Positions 5,605 through 12,441 are shown, numbered from the stretch's first letter. The stretch is 13,865 nt of DNA from Lachnospiraceae bacterium UBA1759 (GCA_002315555.1 DCHF01000024.1:1-13865), one strand, 5' to 3'. Made by a program: numbers and translations. Notes: generated from the letters alone by a model not told the origin.

Positions 5605-8016
5605 TTACGCTCCAACCTGCTCACTCGCAAGCTCTCGAATCGTCCGTTCCACGATTTCCACGGTTGGCAAAACAAGTCCCGTCGTCCATCCGTATGGAGT
5701 GGCGGAAAATGTGCCTGTCTGACGATTCAACTCTTTCACGCATTGGCTCTTATATACTTCGGGTCCAAAGCTTTCGCTCCACCCATCTGGGAAGATAGTA
5801 AAGCTTCGTTTCCCCAGAACCGCCATGCCTTTCAAGTACAGCCATCCCTCTTCAGGACATCTGCCCTTCATCAGGATCTGACGAATGCACTCCGGGTCAA
5901 ATTTCTTTTCCTTCAGATCCGCCACATGAATGGAGCCTTCAGCCGACGTAAACTCATCGTAATAGATTGCCCGACTGCGCGCGTACTCATGTATCTCGTC
6001 ATTCAACGCCTGACTGCCAAAGTCATACTCTGCCAGCGTGGGAATTCGGATGTCGTCTGTGATATAGCCGGCTTCAATCAATACCTTTGTTTCGCGTCGT
6101 TCATGGCGTTTTTCGGTCTGCGCTTTCTTCTTGCGAACCTCTGTGGGAACGATCATGATCGGCTCGTCCAGTTCAAAAGAGAGAACCGTCTCCCCATCGA
6201 TCTCTATGACTGACCCGACAATACGTAGCTTGTAATCGCGGTTCCATTTCATGTTCTGGTAGATAGCCTCTGTGAGACCGTGACAGGGGCATCTGCGCAT
6301 TTCCGCTTTACCGTTTTTCTCTCCTACCCAATGCAATGAACGCAGGCTCGGCTTCGGCGCCCTGTGAACGAGCAGAATACGTTCCATGGGATTATACGCC
6401 ACTTCGATTTCATCCAGCGTTGACCCGCCCAAGGCATCCAAGCACCGTTTGTTAAACGTCATTGCCCCTTTATCCATCGTGAAATACGGTTTGTCATAGA
6501 GCGAAAACATCTGACAGCGGATCAGCTCGCACTCGCTGAGATCATAGCCGCTATACAGACCTTTTTGGATAACGGGCGCGTGTTTCTCCCGAAACTCGTT
6601 TATCATTTTGGCAAATGTCGAAATCTCTATCTCCTCATCCTCTATGACCTGCTCGTCTCCCGTATCCGGGTACAGCGTATAGTCATCCGAGTCAATGGCG
6701 TAACGGTGTTCAAACATACCGCTTTCGGACGCCGGTTCACCCTCGCCGATATCGGGAGTCCGAACTTCTTCCTGATCAAAGCTTCCGCCCAACGCGGTCA
6801 GTTCTTCCTCGCTTACACCGTAGGCTCTCAGGCAAGCGCGATTGTAATCTTCCGCGCTGAATCCGCGCCAATTGGGTGCTGCGGTTACAAAGCCGCTCAG
6901 CCCGCCCTTCGTATAGATAGACATCTCCGGAGGATTGCCCGTCCAACCGCCACGATTCGCCGCGATCATTCTCTGAGTCAGCAAATAGTCCGCCGGAGCC
7001 ACAATCGCGGGATGCTCGTCCTGGGCATAAAACTTCGGAAGCGCGTCGATATTCTTTTTGGACTTATGATCCAAATAGTTAGGTGTATATGTCTTTTGCG
7101 CCAGGACGTCGCCGCAGCGGCGCTCATTCTGCAGAATACTCAAAACAGACGCGGCCGTCCACTTGACCTCGCCCTCGATGACTTCGCCGTTTTTCTTGAC
7201 CCGCGTATGTGTCTTCCGTCCCAGCATCGTCAGTACGTTTGCAATCACCTTACAGGAGTATCCTGCCAGATACATCATAAAAATCAACTGTACCGTCTTT
7301 GCTTCTTCAACGTTGATGCTGATTTTGTTCTTGCCTGCTTTATCATATCCCAAAAGATCGGGCACCATATACTGTCCCTGTGAAAAGCGCATAAAGTATG
7401 AACCCAGCATCGCTTCCGACTTTTTATGGCTTTCCTCCTGCGCGACCAATGACAACACCTGCAAGGTGAAGTCAGCGGACTTGTCGAGCGTGAACAGGTT
7501 CTCGGTCTCGAAAAAAATGCCCACCGGATGCGGAAGCGCCCGCAGCGCATAGATTATGTTCATGCAGTCCATCAGGTTTCGGCTGAGGCGTGACAAATTC
7601 TTCACGATAATGATGTCAAACAGTCCGGCTTTCGCGTCCTCCAGCATCTGAAGTAGACCGATTCTTTTTTCAGTGCTGGTTGCCGTGATCCCTTCGTCCG
7701 AGAACATCGCCACCAATTTCCAGTTCCCATGCTTACGCACGTATTTCAGATAATAATGCTTCTGCAGTTCAAACGAGGAAGTCTGAGAAATGCCATCCGT
7801 TGAAACACGGCAATAAACCACGACCCGTGAACGCTGTCGCGGATCGAACAGCGTAACGTCCTTTCTGGCCGGGTAATAGGTCACTTTGCTCATATCCCGT
7901 TCCCGGCCGTACTCGTAACGAATCTGATCCTTGTCAGAAAGGCCGGAAGGAATATCCTGTCGAGTTTCCTGTGAAACCGCATGCAAGCCTTGGCTCAAAC
8001 TGGGTATCTTATTCAT
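5605..8016 (-). CDS. Large serine recombinase, zinc ribbon replaced, with C-terminal shared domain
   Basis: The protein has 803 residues. The resolvase catalytic domain lies at about 64-200, with R70 and S72 in VVVYCRVSTDG and the arginine pair in SRLSR (142-146), all intact. The 'recombinase' domain follows at about 218-350, ending NERRCGDVLAQKTYTPNYLD and later HPAIVAPADYLLTQRMI. The cysteines of the usual zinc beta ribbon are absent; a segment GGLSGFVTAAPNWRGFSAED (371-390) stands there, as in a subgroup I recall from gut Clostridia. Residues about 515-623 are the operon's shared domain (MTFNKRCLDALGG, IYQNMKWNRDYKLRIVG, VLSFELDEP). The last 160 residues I cannot assign. Start 8016 is chosen over 8028 because GAGGTGG precedes it; it overlaps the previous gene by eight bases. 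Expected role is integration, excision or transposition of the host element. Confidence 0.87.
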   Translation of the reverse strand: MNKIPSLSQGLHAVSQETRQDIPSGLSDKDQIRYEYGRERDMSKVTYYPARKDVTLFDPRQRSRVVVYCRVSTDGISQTSSFELQKHYYLKYVRKHGNWKLVAMFSDEGITATSTEKRIGLLQMLEDAKAGLFDIIIVKNLSRLSRNLMDCMNIIYALRALPHPVGIFFETENLFTLDKSADFTLQVLSLVAQEESHKKSEAMLGSYFMRFSQGQYMVPDLLGYDKAGKNKISINVEEAKTVQLIFMMYLAGYSCKVIANVLTMLGRKTHTRVKKNGEVIEGEVKWTAASVLSILQNERRCGDVLAQKTYTPNYLDHKSKKNIDALPKFYAQDEHPAIVAPADYLLTQRMIAANRGGWTGNPPEMSIYTKGGLSGFVTAAPNWRGFSAEDYNRACLRAYGVSEEELTALGGSFDQEEVRTPDIGEGEPASESGMFEHRYAIDSDDYTLYPDTGDEQVIEDEEIEISTFAKMINEFREKHAPVIQKGLYSGYDLSECELIRCQMFSLYDKPYFTMDKGAMTFNKRCLDALGGSTLDEIEVAYNPMERILLVHRAPKPSLRSLHWVGEKNGKAEMRRCPCHGLTEAIYQNMKWNRDYKLRIVGSVIEIDGETVLSFELDEPIMIVPTEVRKKKAQTEKRHERRETKVLIEAGYITDDIRIPTLAEYDFGSQALNDEIHEYARSRAIYYDEFTSAEGSIHVADLKEKKFDPECIRQILMKGRCPEEGWLYLKGMAVLGKRSFTIFPDGWSESFGPEVYKSQCVKELNRQTGTFSATPYGWTTGLVLPTVEIVERTIRELASEQVGA

Positions 8017-8380
8017 CGTCCACCTCATCGCGCACTGGTTGATAGTTGGTCAGATCAATATATACCGTCTGACCGTCGTCCATAAGTACCCCCGGAAAAT
8101 GCAGAGAAACAGAATTGTCGGTTACTCCTACCACCCTTGATAGATATAGTAGGAAGTTTCTCGCGTTAATGTAGCAGCTGTGTTCAAGGATACCCTTCCT
8201 GACAGAATAAACCAGTCGGAATGCGTCTTTATCTTTTTCACACCGCTGAATAAACATCTGTTTCTTCCGCTCATTGATTCTAAGGTGGACATATTCCGGC
8301 TTTTCCAGCTCTAATATTGTCCTATACCGAAAGCGCATCCTATCGTTTCGGAAGTACATTGTCAACCCTGAATCCAGCAT
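8009..8380 (-). CDS. Shared-domain protein 2 (single-domain paralogue, diverged)
   Basis: I know no named family for this 123-residue protein. MRFRYRTILELEKPEYVHLR and INERKKQMFIQRCEKDKDAF match the first half of the shared domain, closest to the N-terminus of the degenerate ATPase (EKLRRPEWVRVQ, DAEKKNIML). ARNFLLYLSRVVG and QTVYIDLTNYQP match its second half, but the Y-x-M-G-W signature is worn. The GTG at 8389 is unlikely to be the start because GGAAGG abuts it. The ATG at 8380 has the same GGAAGG nine bases upstream. The 3' end overlaps the large recombinase start by eight bases, implying translational coupling and perhaps a direct partnership with the recombinase. Function is unknown. 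Confidence 0.65.
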   Translation of the reverse strand: MLDSGLTMYFRNDRMRFRYRTILELEKPEYVHLRINERKKQMFIQRCEKDKDAFRLVYSVRKGILEHSCYINARNFLLYLSRVVGVTDNSVSLHFPGVLMDDGQTVYIDLTNYQPVRDEVDDE

Positions 8381-8420
8381 AAGTATCACCCTTCCGCACG
8401 ACAGCTATGCTTCACAGTAT

Positions 8421-9275
8421 TTAGTCCTCGTTATCGGTATTTGTCAGGAGTTCCAGATCCATGCTGATCTGATCCAGCGGCGGAATGACGACACGATTCC
8501 GATGATCCTTCAGCGGGACGCCAAAGGCGTCGTCATCAACCGTAATCCTGTTTCTCCTGCGTTTGACCTTGTTCTTCTTATCTTCCTCCATTGCGCGGAC
8601 TTCCGATTGGATTCGTTCCAGAGAATCCCCCAATTCCTCGTCCTCCACGCCGGCAGAATGACGCGCTTTTTCAGTCAATAGCAGTTCATCGTACTCGGAT
8701 AATTCAAACACCATCAGGTATTCGTCCTCTTGACCGATCTGGACGGCTGGCGCGCCGGTAACCCGATAGTAATACCCTTTGCTCCATCCCATCAGCCTGT
8801 ACACCCGATCGGCGTATGGCTTTCCGGTTATCTTCCGGCTTTTACGCGCTCCATTTTTGATGACGCACCATCTTTGCGCGTCCTTATCATACTGCTCAAC
8901 CGGTTTTACATACAGCAGTTTTTTCTTTTTGTCCATCAGGAAATGGACATAGACCACATTCTCGAACGCGGTGATACAGGTATTATTGAAACTCATGCTA
9001 TCCGGGCGAACCGTCATTGTGATTTCGCGCATTCTGGAAAGCAGCTGTCTGCTGACCACCTCTGCCTCATTCGCGTCTACCTCCCGGATATCGTCCCGGC
9101 TCATATTCAGGTATTCCATATTCATATAGGGCTTCGAGGCTGCTTCCCTACCGCTCATGGACTCGTTCGTCTTTGTTGATCCGCTTTCCGGCAGAGAGGC
9201 TACCATATCGGGATGTGAGTTTACGAGTACCTCTTTTCCCGTATCTGCCTTGGTCTGCTTTTCAGATTCGTTCAC
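8421..9275 (-). CDS. Shared-domain protein 1, with low-complexity N- and charged C-terminal regions
   Basis: The 284-residue protein has three parts. Residues 1-60 are polar and probably disordered. Residues about 92-198 are the shared domain in its clearest form: MSFNNTCITAFENVVYVHFL, KKKLLYVKPVEQYDKD, DRVYRLMGWSKGYYYRVTG and YLMVFELSEYDEL. Residues 203-284 are charged and helical (EELGDSLERIQSEVRAMEED) with a basic patch KKNKVKRRRNR (233-243) that could touch DNA or RNA. It starts with GTG, seven bases after GAGGAGGA, which lies in the final codons of the ATPase gene; the gap to that gene is three bases. Translation of the two is therefore coupled. I recognise no named family. A role as ATPase or recombinase partner is inference. 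Confidence 0.7.
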   Translation of the reverse strand: MNESEKQTKADTGKEVLVNSHPDMVASLPESGSTKTNESMSGREAASKPYMNMEYLNMSRDDIREVDANEAEVVSRQLLSRMREITMTVRPDSMSFNNTCITAFENVVYVHFLMDKKKKLLYVKPVEQYDKDAQRWCVIKNGARKSRKITGKPYADRVYRLMGWSKGYYYRVTGAPAVQIGQEDEYLMVFELSEYDELLLTEKARHSAGVEDEELGDSLERIQSEVRAMEEDKKNKVKRRRNRITVDDDAFGVPLKDHRNRVVIPPLDQISMDLELLTNTDNED

Positions 9276-9278
9276 GGA

Positions 9279-10262
9279 TTAGTCCTCCTCTATCGGCGCA
9301 GGCTGTTCCAAATGCCAGTACCATTGCCGCATTTTTCTGTAAGATGTAATGCCCAGCGCCGCTTTCGTGCTTTGAACTGTCCTCTCTCCGATACCGTGCT
9401 CAGACATACTCTGAAGAACGTCCTTCGCCTTCATATCGCCTTCCGAAAGCAGCCGTTTCATCAGATAAGCTGCCTGTTCCTGTTTTGTCAGCGCTTCCGT
9501 CTGTTCGTGTACCGGATACTCTGTCCTGTTATAGTTGCTCGGCAACCAGCGGAATCCCACTTCGGAAGAAATATCAAAGCAGATCTCCGCGCCATTCGGA
9601 GCCAGACTGTTCTTGATTTGGCGAACAATACGAATGTTCGCACCTGATTCGCTGCGTTCCACTTGAAGTACGCTGCGGGCTGCCGCAACAATATCGATTG
9701 TTCCCATGCCGCGGTACAGCTCCTTTCCGCCTTCACGCTTATTCAAGTGGCCGATCAATATCACCGCGCAATCGAAAACACCCGCCCACATACCGATTCT
9801 GTGCATCAGCTTTCGCGCCCGCGCCGCCATCATCAGGTCAGAATCATTCCCCAAATAGGCTTGAACGGGGTCTATGACGACCAGCTTTGGATGAAATTCT
9901 ATGATCGCCTGTCTGATCCGCTCGTCATCCAGCGTCAGTCCGGAATGCACCTCTTCGTTTAGAAACGCGATGTTTCGGCAATCCGCTCCGCATTTTTCCA
10001 ATCGCGGCTTGATGGTATCGGCTACGCCGTCTTCGGAGCATTGATAGATGATCCGCCGCGGTCTTCCTATTGCTGTTCCGTCCGGCAAAGTGCCGCCCTT
10101 GGACAGCTCGGCAATCAGATTCATGATCATTGTTGACTTGCCTTCTCCGGGATCACCTTGTAGAAGCGTGATTTTCCCCGAGGCTATATACGGGTACCAA
10201 ATCCAGTTGACGGGCTCTGCCTGTATATCGCTGTAGAGCGTCAACAGTCCTGATTGAGTCAT
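9279..10262 (-). CDS. RecA/RepA-like (AAA_25 type) ATPase with C-terminal winged helix
   Basis: The 327-residue protein is a P-loop ATPase of the RepA/DnaB-related type. WIWYPYIASGKITLLQ leads into the Walker A GDPGEGKS (36-43). The Walker B strand is LVVIDPVQAYLG (127-138), VILIGHLNKREGG (167-179) is the next family motif, and RGMGTIDIVAAARSVLQVER (184-203) follows. A C-terminal helix-turn-helix is visible at about 260-318 (KAKDVLQSMSEHGIGERTV, then ALGITSYRKMRQWYWHLE). All catalytic motifs look intact. Such proteins act in plasmid or phage replication or as partners of recombination genes. The start 10262 has GAGGTG nine bases upstream. The ATG at 10373 would lie upstream of the predicted promoter at 10347. 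It is the first gene of a seven-gene minus operon containing two recombinase proteins. Confidence 0.85.
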   Translation of the reverse strand: MTQSGLLTLYSDIQAEPVNWIWYPYIASGKITLLQGDPGEGKSTMIMNLIAELSKGGTLPDGTAIGRPRRIIYQCSEDGVADTIKPRLEKCGADCRNIAFLNEEVHSGLTLDDERIRQAIIEFHPKLVVIDPVQAYLGNDSDLMMAARARKLMHRIGMWAGVFDCAVILIGHLNKREGGKELYRGMGTIDIVAAARSVLQVERSESGANIRIVRQIKNSLAPNGAEICFDISSEVGFRWLPSNYNRTEYPVHEQTEALTKQEQAAYLMKRLLSEGDMKAKDVLQSMSEHGIGERTVQSTKAALGITSYRKMRQWYWHLEQPAPIEED

Positions 10263-10346
10263 CCTTTTCCGCACCTCTTTGTTCCCATACGGATATGCGC
10301 ATTCTCCGTCCGCACAGGCATTGCGCTTTCGCGTCCCTGCACATAT

Positions 10347-10422
10347 ATTATAACTGATTTCCGCGCCGTTCACCGTACCCTGTTAGGGTACATGATTGCC
10401 AATATGTTCCCTGTCAGGGTAC
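10347..10422 (-). promoter_or_regulatory. Operon promoter with two tandem 17-bp palindromic operators
   Basis: On the minus strand the -10 is TATAAT (10352-10347), but no good -35 lies 16-18 bases upstream. Two palindromes stand there instead: GTACCCTGTTAGGGTAC (10375-10391) and GTTCCCTGTCAGGGTAC (10406-10422), with 7-bp arms around three bases (one arm mismatch in the second). They are 31 bp centre to centre, about three helical turns. With a start site near 10340 they centre near -43 and -74, positions typical for an activator that makes up for a weak -35. The XRE protein encoded just upstream is the obvious candidate binder, though this is not shown. Confidence 0.7.
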
Positions 10423-10479
10423 AAAAAAGCCTAAGATTGCGCGTCTCCAGTGGCTCGGAGCGTTTGCAATCTTAGGCTT
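10423..10479 (-). terminator. Strong terminator after the XRE regulator gene
   Basis: AAGCCTAAGATTGC (10427-10440) and GCAATCTTAGGCTT (10466-10479) are perfect 14-bp inverted repeats. An inner CTCC/GGAG pair shortens the loop. On the minus strand the stem runs into a T6 tract (10428-10423), so it ends transcripts from the regulator at 10515-10826 and insulates the operon promoter beyond. On the plus strand the T run is poorer, so two-way action is possible but weaker. Confidence 0.85.
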
Positions 10480-10514
10480 CTTTCAATTGATAGAACTGTT
10501 ATATTGACCGATCA

Positions 10515-10826
10515 CTATTTGTCATGGTTAAAAGCGTCCACCATCGTCTGGACAGCTCTCTTCTGTTCCGCGGTCAGGTTCACCCATCCGTCAAACAGGC
10601 GCTTCAGTTCCGGCGACAGATCAACGACGTCGCCTTCCGCAAAGAACTGTGACAAAGTAATGCCGAATGCCTTGCAGATCCTTTCAAGCGTCTCAATCGT
10701 CGGTATGGTGTTATGCTTGTAAATGTTCTGCAGGGTAGACATAGAAAGACCGCCCTCTTTGGCAAGTCTGTATTCCGTCCAGTTCCGTTCTTTCAGCAGT
10801 TTCTGTAATCTCTCAACCGTATCCAT
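10515..10826 (-). CDS. XRE-family transcriptional regulator (Cro/C1-type HTH)
   Basis: The 103-residue protein has a helix-turn-helix at about residues 4-58: RLQKLLKERNWTEYRLAKEG, LSMSTLQNIYKHNTIPTIET, then LERICKAFGITLSQFFAEGD. It is the Cro/C1 fold with the recognition helix at LSMSTLQNIYKHN. The C-terminal helix LTAEQKRAVQTMVDAF is probably for dimerisation. The ATG at 10826 is chosen because AGGG lies about nine bases upstream, while the one at 10847 lacks a ribosome site. It is divergent from the SLOG gene and sits upstream of the seven-gene recombination operon, with a strong terminator between. It may control both the divergent region and the palindromes at 10375-10422. Which sites it binds is inference. 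Confidence 0.88.
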   Translation of the reverse strand: MDTVERLQKLLKERNWTEYRLAKEGGLSMSTLQNIYKHNTIPTIETLERICKAFGITLSQFFAEGDVVDLSPELKRLFDGWVNLTAEQKRAVQTMVDAFNHDK

Positions 10827-10867
10827 CTCATCACACCCTATCCCCATATATTTTACTGTTTAGCTTG

Positions 10868-10910
10868 GCACTATACTATTGTTTACTTCTCGAAAGTTTA
10901 GTGCTATACT
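10868..10910 (+). promoter_or_regulatory. Divergent promoter region with repeated operator-like words
   Basis: On the plus strand TTTACT (10882-10887) and TATACT (10905-10910) are 17 bases apart and would drive the SLOG gene. The word CTATACT occurs twice (10871-10877 and 10904-10910), and GCACTA (10868-10873) is inverted as TAGTGC (10899-10904). On the minus strand TATAGT near 10872-10877 is a possible -10 for the XRE gene, without a clear -35. The repeats cover both promoters, as expected for an autoregulated divergent pair. Confidence 0.55.
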
Positions 10911-10947
10911 TGGTACTACGGAGACAGGTTGAAGGGTGGACGGATGT

Positions 10948-11472
10948 ATGGAATTGTCGTACTTTACCTCTGAAAACGAAAGGCGGAAAAGCCGGTGCTG
11001 CTTTACCGGGCATCGACCGGAAAAACTGGATTGTTCCGAGCAGGAAGCCATCGCCCTTTTGCAGAAAAACATACGATACGCCTATGATCTTGGATATACG
11101 ACATTCATCACCGGCATGGCAAGAGGCGTTGATATCTGGGCGGCGGAGATCGTGTTGGAGGAGAAGCGTCGGCATCCTGACATTTGCTTATTCTGCGCGA
11201 TTCCCCATCCCGATTTTGAGAAACGATGGAATGCAGAGTGGCAACAGCGATATCGCGCCATCCTAATGGCAGCCGATTTCCGGCAAACGATATGCCCTTC
11301 GTTCTCCAAGGGATGCTATCAAAAGAGAAATATCTGGATGGTAGACCGCGCCGGTCTTGTCCTCGCTTTCTTCAATGGCGAACCCGGCGGAACCGCCAAT
11401 ACCATCGCCTATGCTCAAAAGCGCGGCGTCCGGGTCATAAACGTCAATGACGCTACTCGGCAAGCGATATGA
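10948..11472 (+). CDS. SLOG-family protein, DUF1273/YpsA-like
   Basis: The 174-residue protein carries the marks of the DUF1273/YpsA branch of the SLOG (SMF/DprA-LOG) Rossmann-like fold: CCFTGHRPEKL (17-27), TTFITGMARGVDIWAAE (51-67), ICLFCAIPHPDFEKRW (79-94), RNIWMVDRAGLVLAFFNG (127-144) and EPGGTANTIAYAQKRGV (145-161). The fold is thought to sense or process nucleotide-derived ligands. Its members occur in accessory regions and beside stress and defence genes. The GTG at 10936 is possible, but ATG 10948 has GGGTGGA about seven bases upstream and precedes the conserved region. It has its own promoter and a good terminator at 11549-11584, divergent from the XRE regulator. Ligand and precise role are unknown. 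Confidence 0.85.
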   Translation: MELSYFTSENERRKSRCCFTGHRPEKLDCSEQEAIALLQKNIRYAYDLGYTTFITGMARGVDIWAAEIVLEEKRRHPDICLFCAIPHPDFEKRWNAEWQQRYRAILMAADFRQTICPSFSKGCYQKRNIWMVDRAGLVLAFFNGEPGGTANTIAYAQKRGVRVINVNDATRQAI

Positions 11473-11548
11473 TGCGATCATGGAATTGATGACCTTACAC
11501 TTTTACTTTATGAGATAAATGTGCGTAGTCTCTTCCAATCAGTTACCC

Positions 11549-11584
11549 GCCCGCAAAACGACGCTATCTTGCGGGCTCTCTTTA
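11549..11584 (+). terminator. Terminator after the SLOG gene
   Basis: GCCCGCAA (11549-11556) and TTGCGGGC (11569-11576) form a perfect 8-bp stem around a 12-base loop, followed by TCTCTTTA. It lies about 75 bases after the SLOG stop codon and before the promoter of the next gene, on the plus strand. Confidence 0.75.
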
Positions 11585-11588
11585 TATA

Positions 11589-11619
11589 TTGCTGATCGTT
11601 GCGCTGTTCGCGGTATAAT
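11589..11619 (+). promoter_or_regulatory. Probable promoter of the second XRE gene
   Basis: A perfect TATAAT (11614-11619) lies 44 bases before the XRE start codon. The best -35 is TTGCTG (11589-11594) at a long 19-base spacing, so the promoter may be weak or need help from a regulator. Confidence 0.5.
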
Positions 11620-11662
11620 GAACCAGCCTAATGTGGGCCAAAGAAAGGAAGGTTTTTTTACC

Positions 11663-12004
11663 ATGGCCCTTGATTATGAAAGCATCGGAAAACGGATAAA
11701 AGGTTACAGAACTCAAAGGAACATCTCGCAGGAAGAGTTGTCGGAAAGGATCAACGCGGGTCCCCGGTATATCACCAAGGTTGAGAATGCCGTCATCCGT
11801 CCGAGTCTGGAATCGCTGGTCTATATTGCCAACGCGCTGAACGTATCCTCGGATGACCTCCTGCATGATAATCTGACGGTTTCCACCTCCAGGGCTGGCT
11901 CTGAGATCCATCGTCTTCTGCTGGACTGCAATCTGGACGAACAGAAGATGCTCTCACGCACGGTTCAGTTTATGAAGGCTCTTCTTCGGGAATTCGGGAT
12001 ATAA
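11663..12004 (+). CDS. XRE-family transcriptional regulator
   Basis: The 113-residue protein has the Cro/C1 helix-turn-helix at about residues 8-66: IGKRIKGYRTQRNISQEELS, ERINAGPRYITKVENAVIRP, then SLESLVYIANALNVSSDDLL. This is the common short XRE regulator of Firmicute mobile elements. The C-terminal helices (IHRLLLDCNLDEQKMLSRTV and following) resemble the tail often seen in this group. A longer frame opens at 11519, but the ATG at 11663 is used because AAAGGAAGG lies about ten bases upstream and TATAAT lies at 11614-11619, which would exclude the earlier start. It stands alone between two intergenic regions with no coupled gene. Its target is unknown; the small minus-strand gene beyond 12199 is the nearest candidate. 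Confidence 0.87.
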   Translation: MALDYESIGKRIKGYRTQRNISQEELSERINAGPRYITKVENAVIRPSLESLVYIANALNVSSDDLLHDNLTVSTSRAGSEIHRLLLDCNLDEQKMLSRTVQFMKALLREFGI

Positions 12005-12019
12005 TCATATATGACTCGT

Positions 12020-12121
12020 CGGTGCTGTGATCGACAGCACCGAACTATAGCGAACGTGGCCCGCATAGGCTGCAGCGGCACCCTTTGGGGTGCCTCTGTA
12101 GATATGAGCATTGAGGCCACG
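12020..12121 (+). ncRNA. Foldable intergenic stretch: candidate structured RNA or 3' UTR
   Basis: The 3' flank of the XRE gene contains a perfect 9-bp hairpin, CGGTGCTGT-GATCG-ACAGCACCG (12020-12042). After it CGTGGCC (12055-12061) pairs with GGCCACG (12115-12121). Inside that pair sits a long hairpin in which CTGCAG pairs with CTGTAG (12070-12075 with 12096-12101) and GGCACCC pairs with GGGTGCC (12077-12083 with 12088-12094) around TTTG. One pair in the inner stem is G-U on plus but a mismatch on minus, which favours a plus-strand RNA. There is no T run, so these are not ordinary terminators. I recognise no known riboswitch or ribozyme class. Confidence 0.4.
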
Positions 12122-12126
12122 GAAAT

Positions 12127-12184
12127 AAAAAAAACCGGCACGTTTCCTCCTTTGTCGCAGTAGACAAGATTGGAAACGTACCGG
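12127..12184 (-). terminator. Long two-stem terminator of the small minus-strand gene
   Basis: On the minus strand CCGGTACGTTTCC (12184-12172) pairs with GGAAACGTGCCGG (12147-12135), thirteen pairs with one U-G wobble, followed by T8 (12134-12127). An inner TTGTC-TACTGC-GACAA stem fills the loop. The wobble would be a mismatch on plus, so the signal serves the minus-strand gene that ends at 12199. Confidence 0.85.
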
Positions 12185-12198
12185 GGCGTTCCGGTGGT

Positions 12199-12441
12199 TT
12201 ATAGGTGTCGGTTGTATTTGAACCGGCTGTTATTGCCGGAAAGTGTGATCGGGGTTACCTCGAAGCATCCACCGTCGCGCTCACAGTGCTCCGTCCAGGC
12301 GATGCCGCCATGCTCCTTCAGCATTTTCTTCGCTGTCGTGACTGAAATGCCTTCCAGAACCCGGTCATCGGGTTTGCAGCCGTTCTCTTTCAGAATCTCG
12401 GGGTCCGTATTTTCAGGAAATTCGTAGTAGTTCATTTTCAT
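12199..12441 (-). CDS. Small conserved-looking hypothetical protein (80 residues)
   Basis: I do not recognise a named family. The protein starts MKMNYYEFPENTDPEILKEN and contains GCKPDDRVLEGISVTTAKKM, an aromatic and acidic block IAWTEHCERDGGCFEVTPIT (about 47-66), and ends SGNNSRFKYNRHL with a basic tail. There is no signal peptide or membrane segment, so it is presumably cytosolic. Evidence that it is real is good: GGAGGG lies about six bases before the ATG, a consensus promoter lies at 12472-12500, and a strong terminator follows within 15 bases of the stop. It is therefore a self-contained single-gene unit facing the XRE regulator. I have a weak memory of similar small proteins in gut Clostridia elements. 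No function is proposed. Confidence 0.75.
   Translation of the reverse strand: MKMNYYEFPENTDPEILKENGCKPDDRVLEGISVTTAKKMLKEHGGIAWTEHCERDGGCFEVTPITLSGNNSRFKYNRHL

Noticed and set aside
5320..7552. Long plus-strand frames opposite the large recombinase (297, 272 and 129 residues)
   Set aside because: They are antisense shadows; the minus frame has all recombinase motifs.
10263..10373. Longer start of the ATPase at 10373
   Set aside because: It would begin upstream of the predicted -10 (10347-10352); the start at 10262 has a good ribosome site.
11519..11662. Longer start of the second XRE protein
   Set aside because: The extra 48 codons cross the SLOG terminator and the TATAAT promoter and show no domain.
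12020..12042. Hairpin as a rho-independent terminator of the XRE gene
   Set aside because: The stem is perfect, but no T run follows it on either strand.
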